This document shows positions 36,201 to 48,700 of a stretch of DNA of 64,000 nt, one piece after another. The notes beneath the pieces are model-generated. The model did not search any database. It was not told the origin of the DNA and saw nothing but the letters and a program-made list of their open reading frames with translations. The stretch covers positions 124,001 to 188,000 of the forward strand of contig ML978183.1 of NCBI GenBank assembly GCA_010015745.1. Reading direction: 5' to 3'. Position 1 is the stretch's first letter; the number at the start of each line of letters is the position of its first letter. A program made the position numbers and the translations under genes. Origin of the DNA: Setomelanomma holmii (taxonomy: Eukaryota > Ascomycota > Dothideomycetes > Pleosporales > Phaeosphaeriaceae).

Positions 36201-39200
36201 TATTTGACGACCAGTTCGAGACGTTCTTCAAAAAGGATTCGCTGTGGCAATCAGAAGCTTTAGAGACGGTCGTCGACCAAGACGCGGGTCGAACTTTCAT
36301 TTTGCACGGGCCAGTTGCAGCACGCCACACGAACGTCATGAATGAGCCTGTAGGCGCCATTCTCGATACCATCAATCAGGGTGTCCTGGAACAGTTCAGG
36401 AAATTGAAGTCAAAAAGTTCGCTCTCTGCGGAGGAGAGCTTACTGGACGCCCCGGACTTATATTTCCTTCCAGACCAGACATTCGCAAGAGCACTGAGTA
36501 ATCCAGAGTTGTCCTGGGCCGCCAATTTGATTGGTGGCACCAAAATTGTAAAAGGTGGGCGCCTGATACAAAACCCAGTTCGAGGCATGATGAGAACGTT
36601 GCGCTTCAAACGTTTCGATATTATTACCAATGCGATATCTTTGTTCGAAGACGACGCAACCCCGGTTGTACGTCTGTCATTTGACGGAAATCGGGAGATT
36701 ACCATGGCTATCTCTACAAACGTCACCAGGTCTCGAGTCCCGATTGAGATGGTGTTCAAGTACGCCTACGATTCAGTGGCGAGCCATTGCCGCATTGAAC
36801 AGATGATCGACGGTCACAACGAAAGGCTCTGCAATTTCTATCGCGAGCTGTGGTGTCCCGAGGCCAAGATCGACCAGCTTCTCGATGTTCCCACTGTAGT
36901 GGAACACGAATTTCACATCCAAAGTTCTGAAGTTGCGCACTTCAAGAATGCTATCGGATATCACCGAGATGATAGCGTTCCAGTTGATTATGCCATTGTC
37001 GTCTCGTGGAAAGCCATCTCGCAGCTTCTTGTGCAGCATCCCATGGATCTGCTTAGCCTTGTGCACTTGTCCAATCACTACGAAGTACATGAACTAATCG
37101 CGATCGACGACAAGGTTCTTTCCAGAGCAAAGGTAAGCGCCATCATCCATCGAGACTCGGGAACAGAGCTTGAGGTGGTCTGCAATCTTAACCGTCATGG
37201 CCGACCGTTGATCGACATCCGCTCCCGCTTTTTGGTCCGAGGAGCTACCGTCAACAGCCTCGGATCCTATATTCATGAGAAGCCAGGTCCTTTCGAAGTG
37301 AGTTTGTCCTCGACCACCGACATTGCCGTTCTCGCTAGCAAACATTGGTTTGTTCTTGAAGGTGGCAACAGTCTGGACGATCTCGATTTGACCAACGTTA
37401 CACTGCGTTTTGAGCCCGAAGTGCGCATCACCGACAAAGGCCAGGCAACGTCTGGCCAGGTCTCTATCATTGCCGAGACGGGACGACTCTCACCCATTGG
37501 TAAAATCAGTCATTTTAGTGGCCAGAAAGGAGCCAGTATCGTCCTGTCTTATTTGTTGCGACATGGCAAAGATATGTCTTCCTTCACGCAGCAGCAGGAC
37601 AGGACCGTTCATGTTTCTTCATTCGACGTTCCAGAGAGCAATGAAGCATATTCTCATGCATCGGGCGACTTCAATCCCATACATACATCAGGCGCATTTG
37701 CATGGATGGCAGGCCTGCCTGGTACGATCACTCACGGAATGCATTGTTCAGCCATAGTGCGACGTAAGTTCGAAGACGAGATCTGCCGGGGTAGTCCTAG
37801 CCGCCTTCATTCTTACCACGTCGACTTCACGGGCATGGTACTTCCCAATGAGACCCTGCAACTCTCCATTCGACAAGTAGGCATGAAGACAGGCATCCAA
37901 CAATTCCAATTCGAAGTGCAGTGCGAGGGAACTGGAGAAAAGGTTCTCAAAGGGTCTGCGTCAGTCGACCCGGCTCCGACGACCTTTTGTTTTACCGGAC
38001 AAGGCTCTGCTGCCAAGGGTATGGGCATGGATCTTTATGCCTCGTCAAATGCGGCTCGTGCTGTGTGGGATCGAGCGGAGACGTATTTCCTGAGCCAGTT
38101 CGGCCTTAGCATCCTCGATATTGTTCGAAACAATCCTAAGGAGGCAGTCGTTTACTTTGGTGGAGTGAGAGGTCGGCAGCTTCGTCGGAACTACCACGCC
38201 ATGCATTTCGAGATGCCATCGAAGGGACCGGAAGGGAACAGGGAGTTCGTCCCCATGTTTCCCACGATTGATGCGCAGTCAAGTTCTTTCACACATCGAT
38301 CGCCATCGGGATTGCTTCTGGCTACGCAATTCGCTCAACCGGCGCTCGCCCTGATGGAGATGGCCGCATACGCCGACATGAAGGCTGCCGGAGTGGTTGC
38401 GCCTGGCCACCAATTTGCTGGCCACTCATTGGGCGAATACATTGCTTTGGCCTGCAGTACCAACTTCATGCCGTTTGAAAGTATGCTGTACCTGTTCTTC
38501 TGCCGTGGTATGACGATGCAAAGTGCAGTGCAGAGAGATGCTACTGGTAGAAGCGATTATTCGATGGTCGCTGTGGATCCGAGCAGGGTGGGGAAAGGTA
38601 AGCTTCCGTGCGACATCTATAAAGGGTGTGGAGCTGATAATTATCCAATCAGTGTTCGTCCAGAATGAATCAGCCTTACCAAAACTGGTCGTCACATTGC
38701 GGGAAAGGACTGACCTCTTCATCGAGATTGTCAATCTCAATGTTCGGGGCAAACAGTACGTGTGCGCTGGGGACCTCCGCGCTCTTGACCTCCTGCAGCG
38801 AATCTGCGACGATCTTAAAATGAATGACTATCAACATCCGGAAGATAAGTTCACGGATCTTGTGACCCGCCATGCTAGCACCAAGCAAGATGGTCCAGCT
38901 GCCGATGTCAAACTACACCGTGGATTGACGACTATACCTCTTACCGGCATCGACGTTCCGTTCCACAGTTCTTATCTTAGACCTCGAATGGAAGCTTTCC
39001 GAAGTCTTTTGGAAGATTGCCTAGATAGCAACAGTCTGGCGCCAGAGAATTTGATCGGAAGATACATCCCCAATGTCACGGGAACGCCGTTCAAGATTGA
39101 CAGGTCTTACTTCGAGACTGTGCTGAGTATCACGGAATCGGAAAGAATACAAGACGTGGTACGCGATTGGGACTCATGGGTATCAAAGATCGAGAGCGAG

Positions 39201-39227
39201 AGATCATTGATGGCTGTTGGTGCATGA
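33203..39227 (+). CDS. Fatty acid synthase beta subunit, TOXC-like
   Basis: About 1989 aa from exons 33203-38597 and 38653-39227; the 55-nt intron (GTAAGC..CAATCAG) joins the two parts of the MPT domain. Domains follow Fas1 order. Acetyltransferase has Ser260 in GHSQGV. Enoylreductase begins at 'GMTPTTTHPDFVSAIS' and continues through 'AGYHAEFAAGGYHNAETL'. Dehydratase/hot-dog includes GDFNPIH (His1494) and LPGTITHGMH. Malonyl/palmitoyltransferase has Ser1742 in GHSLGEY. The C-terminus 'YIPNVTGTPF...VVRDW' ends where yeast Fas1 ends. All catalytic motifs I can check are intact. A second, clustered FAS-beta is the hallmark of HC-toxin (TOXC), and with the FAS-alpha gene it forms a complete dedicated synthase for a probably decanoyl-type precursor. 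Chain length cannot be read from the sequence. Confidence 0.93.
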
Positions 39228-41560
39228 GTTGATTTGAGGGGTGTTATGGTGAGCTATCATTATGAACCTCTCCATGTTGTGAGCTAACTAACTTATCACT
39301 AGGAAGAAGATAAACATGCTGCTAATCAGATTAAAGTGTGGGACGAAGTGGACGAACTAGCTAAGGTGTGGATATTGCCTTCAATCAAAGAAGTTCTGTT
39401 GCCGCTGCCCAAGGCCTTCATGAGATCCAAACCTCATGCTTAATTCGCTAGCCACTCTATCCAAAAGTCACCATTCTTCGGGGAAGCCAACAGATACAAG
39501 TAACATGCGGCTAGCAGCGGACCGAACTTTCGACGCCCAGTCCAAGTCAGAGGCGAATCAGGTTGTTGCTGCTGTTGGCATCAGACTCCACTGTTTCACA
39601 GATCCTTATGTCCAATGCGGCATGGCCAGTTTCATACGGTCGAAGCTTATGTCGAACAGTCTTGGCTTCGACGAGCCATCCCGGCACTATAAGGATTCTT
39701 TCATATCCGATGCTAATGCGACAGCCAACATTCTTCAAGAAAGCATTGTCATGGCCTTTTCCAAGGCATCCTGTGGTCTACATACGAAAGTCTTGAAAAG
39801 AGCCGAGTATAGTCTCAGTCCCTCACCACGTCAAATATAATGGCGTGGGTTGTCGAAACGAGACAGGCACGACGGCTGCAGCTCGTATTGGCGAGGCCAC
39901 GTCGATCAAAATTTAACACAAATTCAACGCAAAGATGTCCTGCCGCGTCGACCAAGGAGCTCAATAGGAACCGTGCCGGTAGAGATGGCTACATCTTGCC
40001 GTGGTATTCGCCATAGTAGTCGTGCTGGTGCAAGAGCCTAATGGGGACAGCAATGCAGATATCTAAGTAAGGCCCCCCAAAGAAAATTAGTCCACCCTAC
40101 CGTACCACAACTGAGCCGGAGTTTCAGGTGCTTCTGTTGCCGCCTGCCTCATGCAGCCTAATATACGAGTTAGCAACTCCCTTCCACCATCAATAGGCTT
40201 CGTGGCGTGCCGGTCCATGCTGCATGTCACTACACCGGTGTACGCCAATCGCTTCAGGCCAGTTGTCAGTGGCTTACGTGCTCCACGCGGCTGATATTGT
40301 GGATGAATGCAGCGGCGGGTGGCGCTGCCATACCCGTCGTCGATTTGCCCATGATCTTGTGTCTTACGCGAAGAGGGCTTGAAGAAGTGGAACCAATCCT
40401 GCGGAATGGCTCCGTCCGATTTTAGATTCGGGCCCGCGTCCTGGTCGCCACAGCAAAAAAACGTGGCTTCTCGCGAAGCATCCCATTACTGAGGGGAGAA
40501 CAAAGACATGCCGCTGCGCAAAGCATACTCCGCTGAGATGGCGCATGTCTTCGAGATGATACTGGAGGCTTGACGCAACGCTACTTCGCAGCAAACCACG
40601 TTGATCTTCCCATCGGTCTTCAAATGTCGCGTGGCGCACGTGGACGTAACGTGATCCCGGACGCGAGACGCTAGGCTGCATTACGCTGAGCTCCTCGGAC
40701 CAAACACGGTCGGCGCAAACCGATGCAGTCATCTCATCCACTCAGCCGCATCAAGCAAACCTCGGACCCTATGCTTATGCACTTACTACACTGCTTATCC
40801 TCATACAAGCTTTTGGAACGTATGTGTCGTATTCAGACCACTCTGCCATACGGCCAACCAAGCAAGGGGCGGTGAAGCATCAATGCGCTGCTGAGAGAGG
40901 CAGCAACAATTCCGCACAGGCAGGTCATCCACACGACATGACGATTCTGGAGACAATTGGAGAGAAGTGGAAGACACAGTAATTTTGATTCGCCTTGTCA
41001 GCTCGGGAATCTGCCCGAGAAAGATCCGTATCAGGAAGGAGAGTATGGCGGGACGCCAACGGGCTATCTGCATGCGCCGCAGGTGTAGTCCATGGAACCT
41101 GCAGCAGCACGAGCGTTTGCAGGAGCAATAGGGTCGTCCACGACCCAAGTCTATGCGCAACTAATGTTTTTTCGGGGAGGAGAAGTTGGCTGGTAGCTCC
41201 TCATGGGCCGTAGGGTTGCATTCAGGATCAGTCTTTGTCTATAGCGAGATGCGTCTTGCGTGCCCGTCTCGTGTCACGTATGGTGCGACCGCGTCGGTTC
41301 GTTAATTTTGTAGTGCTGACTCCCCTTGTAGTACCCAATCGCTAATCTGAGCATCAGTTCTAGGCCAACGAGGCTGTTAGACCCAATACTGTATAAGGCA
41401 AAACGTAGGATGAAGCTACAGGGATGTGCACCAACGTGTCTGTACCCTACATGCCTGGTGTTTCCGATGTCCATTGTCTTGTCGGCCACCAACAAGCTTA
41501 TATTCCTTCACCGTCCCCATGATCCACAGAGCCGAGAGATCGACACAACCGTCCTGGGAC
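39228..41560. other. Gene-poor gap inside the cluster
   Basis: About 2.3 kb between FAS-beta and the regulator. Right after the FAS-beta stop the same frame continues through seven codons to an ATG, then a well-formed 54-nt intron (39249-39302, GTGAGC..CTAAC..CACTAG) and 46 more codons to a TAA at 39441-39443. The peptide has no recognised domain. Another open frame lies at 39436-39840, also unrecognised. From 39.85 kb on I see only short unlikely frames. CTTACTACACT at 40782-40792 repeats the BCAT/FAS-beta promoter motif about 780 bp before the regulator start. The gap may hold decayed genes or an unusually long regulator promoter. Confidence 0.4.
40782..40792 (+). promoter_or_regulatory. 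CTTACTACACT element upstream of the bANK regulator
   Basis: Identical 11-mer to 32940-32950 in the BCAT/FAS-beta promoter. If the bANK factor binds this motif, the copy would allow autoregulation. Its distance (about 0.7-0.8 kb) from the coding start is a caution. Confidence 0.45.
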
Positions 41561-42574
41561 ATGTACACAAAGAGCCAGACCCAGACAATGGCTTACGAAG
41601 ATCTGATGAAGCCCGATGAGGATTGGAGAAATCTCCCTGACAGTACCGAGAGGCGAAGATTGCAAAATCGGCTGGCTCAACGTGCATATCGTAAGTCTTG
41701 ACATTGCAATAATCATGATTGAGGTTTGCTTACGAATTTGGCAGGAAGAAATCTCCGCGAGAGGAATAACGAAGTCGAGCAATTAAAGCAGAAAATCAGA
41801 GAATTGCAAGAAGCTGCTCAAGGGTCAGATTCTGCCAACCAGCTTGCCGCCATGGGACTGAACACACCATGGAATGATGCATCGGCTCAAACTCAAGAGT
41901 CGGACGTCACCGGAGAGCATATCAAGCCGAATGTTGCTGCGCAGAGCAGCACGAACGTTGAAGAATTTGACTTCTTCGCATCTTTCGACGACAACATCGA
42001 CCCATTAATGTCCACGTTCGATGGCGCCATTCCATTTCCCATGCTCCAGAAGGACTCTCCCGTTGCACAACAGAACCAAACTCAAAAGGCGCATCGTATC
42101 ACACGATCTAGAACAGACTGCACGTCAAGCAATACTTCAGACCGAAATGCGACGGACACCAGTCCTTCCGCCTCGTCATCCAGCTCATCTTCTTCACGAC
42201 GTCAAACCCGTCCATCATTCATCACCCGCAAATCCGCCCCAACCTGCACGACCAATCCCATAGATACCAGTACGAGCAACAATACCTCTTGGGAGCAGAT
42301 TGATACCAACATGAACATTCCTCGTCCCTCACTAAGCCTCATCCATCTCGCTGTGGCGGCCGGCAACGCCGACACCCTGCGTCTCCTGCTGCAAGATCTC
42401 GCCCTGCCATTGAATAAGCGAGATCACGCAGGATATACACCATTACAGCGGGCCGTCATGTCCGGACGCACCGATCTGGTCACGGTGTTGTTAGAGAATG
42501 GCGCGGGTACTGCAACGGATGATGAGAGTGATTGGTCGATGGATGCAGATCTTGTGACGGGTTTGTGGCAATGA
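41561..42574 (+). CDS. bANK transcription factor (bZIP basic region plus ankyrin repeats), TOXE/APS2-like
   Basis: About 319 aa from exons 41561-41690 and 41745-42574 (54-nt intron GTAAGT..TTGGCAG). The bZIP-type basic region is split by the intron: 'ERRRLQNRLAQRAY' before it and 'RRNLRERNNEVEQLKQKI' after it. The heptads after the basic region are poor, so a full leucine zipper is lacking, as described for TOXE. The middle is Ser/Thr/Asn-rich. The C-terminus has ankyrin repeats ('LSLIHLAVAAGNADTLRLLLQ' and 'AGYTPLQRAVMSGRTDLVTVLLENGA'). This bANK architecture is typical of the pathway regulators of HC-toxin (TOXE) and apicidin (APS2). In-frame ATGs at 41519 and 41588 are alternative starts. 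Expected role: nuclear activator of the cluster. Confidence 0.9.
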
Positions 42575-43500
42575 CATCAACATTGATGAGAACACAATTC
42601 GTTGAGAGACTGTCTCATACATCAAAGCATTCGCATCTTATCCGGCAATCGAAATTTCTTGGTATGTTTGCCGTAGTTTTGGGACAATTGAGATTAAAAG
42701 GAGTGTTGTGTTCAGCTTCTGTTGTTTCTTAGCGAGCAAAATCAAGATGTCGTTACATTCATTGTGATCCATTTGTGATCATGCAATTCTTCTTCCACAA
42801 AAGTTGGTGCCGTAGTCGCACAGTAGCATTCGATGGTCGTCGGGTGTGGAAACATGTTACGACGCTGATTGGCTGCCGAATCTGAACTCCAATTGGCCCA
42901 TGCAAGCATTGACCGCCAGAATCTTTGCTGATGGCCAGACTACAGATCGTGTAACTACGACGGTGTCAGCCTCAAGACCGTGAGGTCGTGTGTTACTATT
43001 CCACTTCAGCCCCATCAGCATAAAGAAGATAAAGTTGCGTGTAACATGCATGGCGTCAGCACAAAGACTGCGCACGCGCTCAGGAAGACTACGTTCCACG
43101 CAGCAGTTCGCACATGTTAGCCCATGGGAAAGCTAATAGTAAGCTTCAAAAGCCAGCACAGTTTCTTTTTTGCGATACCGTCACAGCTTTCACCACTGCA
43201 TGACCGCTTCTCGGTGTTTTTCGATTGTTACTATCATACCGAAGACTGTGTGACATCAGGGGTAGTCCTAGATCGATCAGACAACTCACATTCACACATG
43301 AAAGTGCAGTCAATTGAGTCTCTGAAAGGATGACTTTTCTTCATAGTCTTCATGTCTACCCAAGATCTCGCCTTCTCACAGAAGACAGTACATGCCTGGA
43401 GCCGGACCCCCTGCCGAAAAACCTAGTCTGGAGTCTCATCGAGGCCTTCGAGTGAGCAGACAACACCGATGTATAGCATCCTCACGGTGTGATGCCGTCG
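42575..43500. other. Convergent intergenic region
   Basis: About 930 bp between the regulator and the ABC transporter, whose 3' ends face each other. AT-richer than flanking genes; no open frame with a recognisable domain, no repeat and no RNA gene seen. Confidence 0.5.
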
Positions 43501-46500
43501 CTAGCTTCTATCGGTTTGCAATGCTGAAAAAGCACCTTCTGCATTCTGCAGCAGTTCAGCTGGAGCACCGAACTCCAACAATCGGCCATCTCCGAGCACC
43601 AGTACCTCGTCGACGTCCACCATCCAGTCCATTCGGTGCGAGACGACCAACACCGTACGGTCGCTGAGCTCCGTGTAGATCAATTTGCGAATGAGCTCAT
43701 CTGTTTCGCCATCAATAGCGCTCGACGGCTCGTCCATGACCACGATGCGACTCTGGTTCAAGAGTGCACGTGCAAGGCATAGCAGCTGCAGCTGACCCTT
43801 TGAGAAGTGCACCTTGGCCACGTCCGCGTCCAGCCCTCCATTTTCGCGGATTGTGTCTGCGAGATGGACCTTTTGTAAAGCGCTCCATAATGAAGCGTCA
43901 TCTTCATGGCCGCTTGGGTTGGCAGTCAGGTTCATTTTGATGCTGCCTTCGAGCATATATGGCGATTGTGGTATACAAGCAAGTCGTTCTCGCAAAGTCT
44001 GGCGCGATATGGAAGCGACATCCATGCCATCAATCGTGACGTGTCCACTGCCTAGGTCAAGAAGGCCAAAGAGAGCAGCAATGAGCGTGGATTTACCGCT
44101 GCCGCTTCGACCGCAGATTCCAATTTTTTGACCGGATTTGACATCGAAGCACAAGTCAGACAGTGTCGGTTGCTTTTTATCCTGGCGATACGATACGCTA
44201 ACGCTGTTGAATCGGATCTCGCCACGAGCTGGCCAAGCGGGTGATGGAGCAACCATATCTTTTCGGTCTCGCTCTTGATCTGTCTGCTCCACGAAGTCTC
44301 GGATTCTCTTCACGGACCCAATAGAAGTCTCCATTTGTGTCCAGAAGAGAAACAAGTTGCGCAAGTTCTCGCCTAATGAGATGACGTTGCTCAGGATGAG
44401 ACCAAGTGCTGCGGGGCGGATTACGTCTTTCAGTGGGATGGATACACCAACCAATATCACAGCGAATCCAGTCACAATCAAATCCAGCACCAGATTGAGC
44501 CACTGTTGGATAGACAACATCAGATAGAAAGCCTTTTGCGATTCCCGTAGGGCATGGTCCAACTTCTGCTGAAGTGCACCTTGCCAGCCAAAAGCGCGAA
44601 TTGTGGCTAGGCCTTGGATGGTGTCGATGAACTGCGTACAGAGTGGTGCTTTCGCTTCGATATCTAGGATTCTGAGCGGCTGTGCTGTGCGCAGATAGAA
44701 ATGCTGAAGACCGAAGAGGACTGCGAATATGAGGGGGTACGCAGCGCAGATGTAGTAAAATGATACCGCAACGATAATCATTTGAGCAACAATACTGGCT
44801 AGTTCTGAAAGACCACAATAGTTAGCCAGAGTGCTTTGGTGAAGCGAAGTGAACCAACCTGCTGCTGTATTGACAAAAGCTCCCGGCAGCTCACTGTCCG
44901 ACAGCAATAAATCTTGACTAAACTGGTTTGCTGTCACGCCAGTATCTACTGTACTTAGGTACGCGATGGTTGCCCTAGTCCAATTAGTCTTAACAATTTT
45001 AAAAAGTTGTATAAGCACACTTACCGCATTGCGGTACGGATCATTCGCTGGTGGAAAATAAGACCCGATCGCGGGATTGCCCAGTTGAGATAAGACCATG
45101 CCCACGACGTTACCAGAAACAGCGCCCCGAGCTGTAAAGCGACATAGACGCCAATGTATCTGCCGGTATCCTGGCCAGGGGTTTTGGTGTTGGCTGTCGC
45201 CCACCATGACAGCCATAGATCTGGTCTCGAGTCAGGCGCACAAATCCTTTACCATGAGCCTCCGTGGGTAGCTTACCTGGGAAACGCAAGCAAAAGGTGA
45301 AGCAAGCACACATAACCACAAATATGGCCATGTTACCATTGCCTAGCGCTCTGAAGTAATAGCGATAGATGCCTTGGTGGCCGACGGCCGCCTGAACGTA
45401 CAACACGGGTGTCTTGCTCGACGAATTCCTTTCCCATAGCATCTCGTTCGGGATGCCTTCCTTGCTACTTTCGCAATTAGGCGGAATAAAGACGTCTTCT
45501 TCATTCGAGAAGCATGAAGCAGCTTCGACTTCTACAGTGGTGTCAACCACATGTTCTTTCGTGGCCAGCCAAGCCTTCGCATTGCCGCAGTAGCTCAATT
45601 CTCCGCATGGGGAGAGAACGGCCAACCGATCGGCCTGTTCCAAGCAGTATACTGTCATGCGATCAATGAATTTTACGGAATACGCACGTATGACCGGTAC
45701 TTACATGAATGAGTGGCCAAGACAATCGTGCAACCTGCAAGCCTCAGCAGCCCTTGAGGGCCACATAGGGCGCGAAATACTGCTCTTGTCGTTAACGGGT
45801 CCATCGCTGAGAAGGCATCGTCCAAGACAACGGTTTTCTTTCGTGCATAAGCTATTCGCGCAAGAGCCTGACTGATGTTAAATATTGCTTTATGTTAGGT
45901 CCACTCAGAGCACTCACGATTCTCTGCTTTTGCCCGCCACTTAGACTTGGCATGTTGCTACTAATTGTTTGCCCCAGTGGTACCCAAGACGTTTCGACCT
46001 TGCATGCGCGCAATGAACTACGATAATTGTCTTCATCCACTTTTTCGCTGCCCAGTCCGACTATGTTCTCCCGAATTGTGGCTTTGATGAACCATGGTGT
46101 CTGATCAGCATATGCTATATCAGCAGATGAAACACCGACGGATCCTTTCCGCAGACTAGTTTCACCCAAAATCGTTTTCAGCAAAGTTGTCTTTCCACAA
46201 CCACTTGGCCCATAGACCACGGTTAGTGACGAACTCGGAATGGTCAGATCGATATCGCGAAGATATGTCGCATTATCATCGATCCATCCGATTGTTGCAT
46301 TCTGAAACTGGATTGAAGCATGACCCTCCTTTTCGTGCTCGATGTGTGCGTCCGAGCGACGGAAGTCATCGTTCGTCTTGACAGAAAGAAAGTCTTCTAT
46401 GCGTTGGAAATTCGCCACCGCCCCGGCAAGCTGAGGCAATGCTTGAAGAAAAGTGATCAAGGGTACAGCTAATATATTCATCAAAGACAACGCCGTGAAG

Positions 46501-48293
46501 ACGCGTGCTGCATCGAACGTCTCAGACGTACTGACGTTGACTCTTGCGGCGTAAGCTGTGAAGACAATGGCGGGTGAAAGTGTGACGGGACCATATGCTG
46601 CGATCGGTATTAGATATATGCATCAAGAAAACGGGACAGGACGCACCGAGGGCAAACGCAATGATGATGACCTGGCGGAACCACCTGGCGATATTGATCT
46701 CGCGGCCTCTTAAATCGTGAATCATAGCCTCCACCTTCGGACTGATTGCTAGCATTCGGATTTCGCGAATTGAGTCCAACACTGGTATCGTAACTTGGAT
46801 ACGTCGTTCAAGAGCTTCCATCCAACGAGCTTGGCGGCCGCCCGCAACACTGGATACTGCAGCAGACCCAGAAACACATGCTGCACCAATAATGATCAGC
46901 GATCAGCCAACGTCTCGCATGAAAATTCATCTTACCAAGTCCAACTGCTATAGGAGCGAGTGCAAGACGACCCACCTGTCTCTCAAGAAGGAATGTCGCA
47001 ACGGCAACCTCGATCGCCGTCGCCCACGACTCGTGGAGCATTCGAATGCTGACGACAATTCGTTCTACGTCGGTATTCATGAGAGCCATAGCTTCCATGT
47101 TCTCGGACCGACCACTGGGAAGGGTCGTAGTCTTACGATAGATGTTGTGTATCAATAGACCTCGGATGTGGGTAATGAAACGGTTGACGCCACGCCAATA
47201 TAGGCCACTTGAGATCTGCACGACACCAAAACACTTAGTGAATGAACAGCTTGATATTGGGCATTGTAGTACATACAGAAAGCCCCAAATACACCAGAGC
47301 GTAAGCCCCGACAAGCCCGTACGCCATACTTTTGTCCTTTTCTTCATGCTCGATGAATTGGACGGTCCGGGTCAACAAGAGAGGTTGAGCATATGTGAAG
47401 GCGGCCATGATGATACGAGGTAGCATAGGTGCAACAAGAGGCCATCTGAGAGTCAGAGCCGCCGCTCGTATCAATGCTTGCTTCTTTGAGCCTCTATCGT
47501 CTGGAGCGCGTCAGCAGGCTAAAGGGAATAGTCTGGAATTCTAGAACTTACTCCAATCGATAGGCAGATCATATCGCGTATTCTTGCCATGAAATACACC
47601 ATCAATGCCATCAAGCTCACTGGTACTCCGGAACTCCTTTCGGTAACCTCTTATCAAGAATGGGACCAGCCATGTATAGAAGGCTATTCCAAACAAGCCT
47701 GAGCGCTGCTCAGCAGATGTCTTGCCTCTAACAGTATGATGCCTCGGACTGGACACAACGATGAGTGCCAACAAGGCCGTAGTGAGAAGTGCGCATCGAA
47801 GACCAGCCACCACCCTATTTCCAGGGATCATCCAGTCTGTGCGTACTCGGACACATGTGAAGGCGATGTCCAGAACTAGATACGCCGATGTGAGAACAGG
47901 CGGACGTTCTGACTTCTTGTGTTCGACACATGATAGAAACAATAGAGACAGAGACGCCGTGAGCTCTAGAGCTGCCGAGGCAGTAGCCAACCGGCTCTGC
48001 TGGAGAGGACTCAGAACGATGGATACCACCAGCAGCGCAACGGCCAGTACCGTTTTGAGCGACAACACCAGTACGGCCAGGAGCCATCGTTTACGATCTG
48101 AACGCGATAGACTGCTTGGAGCTCGGTTTAGATACAGTAGCCGTGGAACTGTGGCAAGAATGAGCACAGCAGAAAGTCCTATGCCAAAAATGCTGTCTTC
48201 GAAAAGCCTGGTAAAGTCGAATAATCGTAAACATGGGTCAACCACAGGGCCGAAGCGGTCATCCAGTTCCTCTGGACAAGTAGCTGACACCAT
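43501..48293 (-). CDS. ABCC (MRP-type) multidrug/toxin exporter
   Basis: About 1443 aa from ten exons: 48293-47552, 47500-47277, 47233-46936, 46880-46647, 46597-45918, 45867-45705, 45651-45277, 45220-45025, 44974-44859, 44804-43501. All introns are 43-56 nt with GT..AG and keep the frame. An N-terminal five-helix-like TMD0 (about residues 1-190) is followed by TMD1-NBD1-TMD2-NBD2. NBD1: Walker A GPSGCGKTT, signature LSGGQKQR, Walker B VVLDDAFSAMD, where Asp replaces the catalytic Glu as usual in ABCC. NBD2: Walker A GRSGSGKST, signature FSKGQLQ, Walker B VVMDEPSSAID with intact Glu. It should sit in the plasma or vacuolar membrane and export the peptide, giving self-protection. HC-toxin and apicidin clusters use MFS pumps instead. 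It shares a promoter with the NRPS. Confidence 0.92.
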
Positions 48294-48700
48294 GGTAGTG
48301 TCGCCTGCCGGTATAATACAAGATCGTCCATTGTTGCCGAAGATGATGCTTAAGCTGAGTCTTGCTTGAGTGGTGGCTATGCAGGGGATCTGAGACAATT
48401 GGGCAGGGGGCCGCGGGCACGGCCGCCTTGGCGGAGCTAACAGTAAGCGAAGTGGGCACTTGCTTACTATGCCTCGGCTTACGCCCTGCCTCCTTACCAC
48501 CACCGCCCCAATATCGTCAACTACTACACTTCTTAGTAAGTGTGCGACAGTGCCCAGAGTGAAGGGAATGCAGGGCCTACAACGCACGTGACAGTCGCCA
48601 TCATGCCATTCGCAATGCTCTCAAAAAAAACACGCCGGCAAGCTGCTGCTTGGTTGACAGATTCGCCTGGCACTCGAACATCACCATTCCCATTCTCGCA
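48294..48700. promoter_or_regulatory. Divergent promoter ABCC exporter / NRPS with CTTACTA motifs
   Basis: 407-bp spacer. GCTTACTATG is at 48462-48471, with CTTACTA at 48463-48469. TAGTAAG is at 48534-48540, directly after CTACTACACT (48521-48530). GCTTACG (48477-48483) also occurs in the FAS-alpha/P450 promoter. GCACGTGA at 48584-48591 matches 28810-28817 there. The clustering of the same words in three promoters is direct observation; the regulator that reads them is inferred. Confidence 0.6.

Noticed and set aside
40364..40741. 125-codon minus-strand open frame in the cluster gap
   Set aside because: No domain or splice partner; kept as part of the unexplained gap.
44805..44858. Reading straight through the last ABC transporter intron (frame stays open)
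   Set aside because: Splicing the 54 nt gives the normal ABCC helix 'NTAAELASIVAQM'; the retained version inserts unrelated residues.
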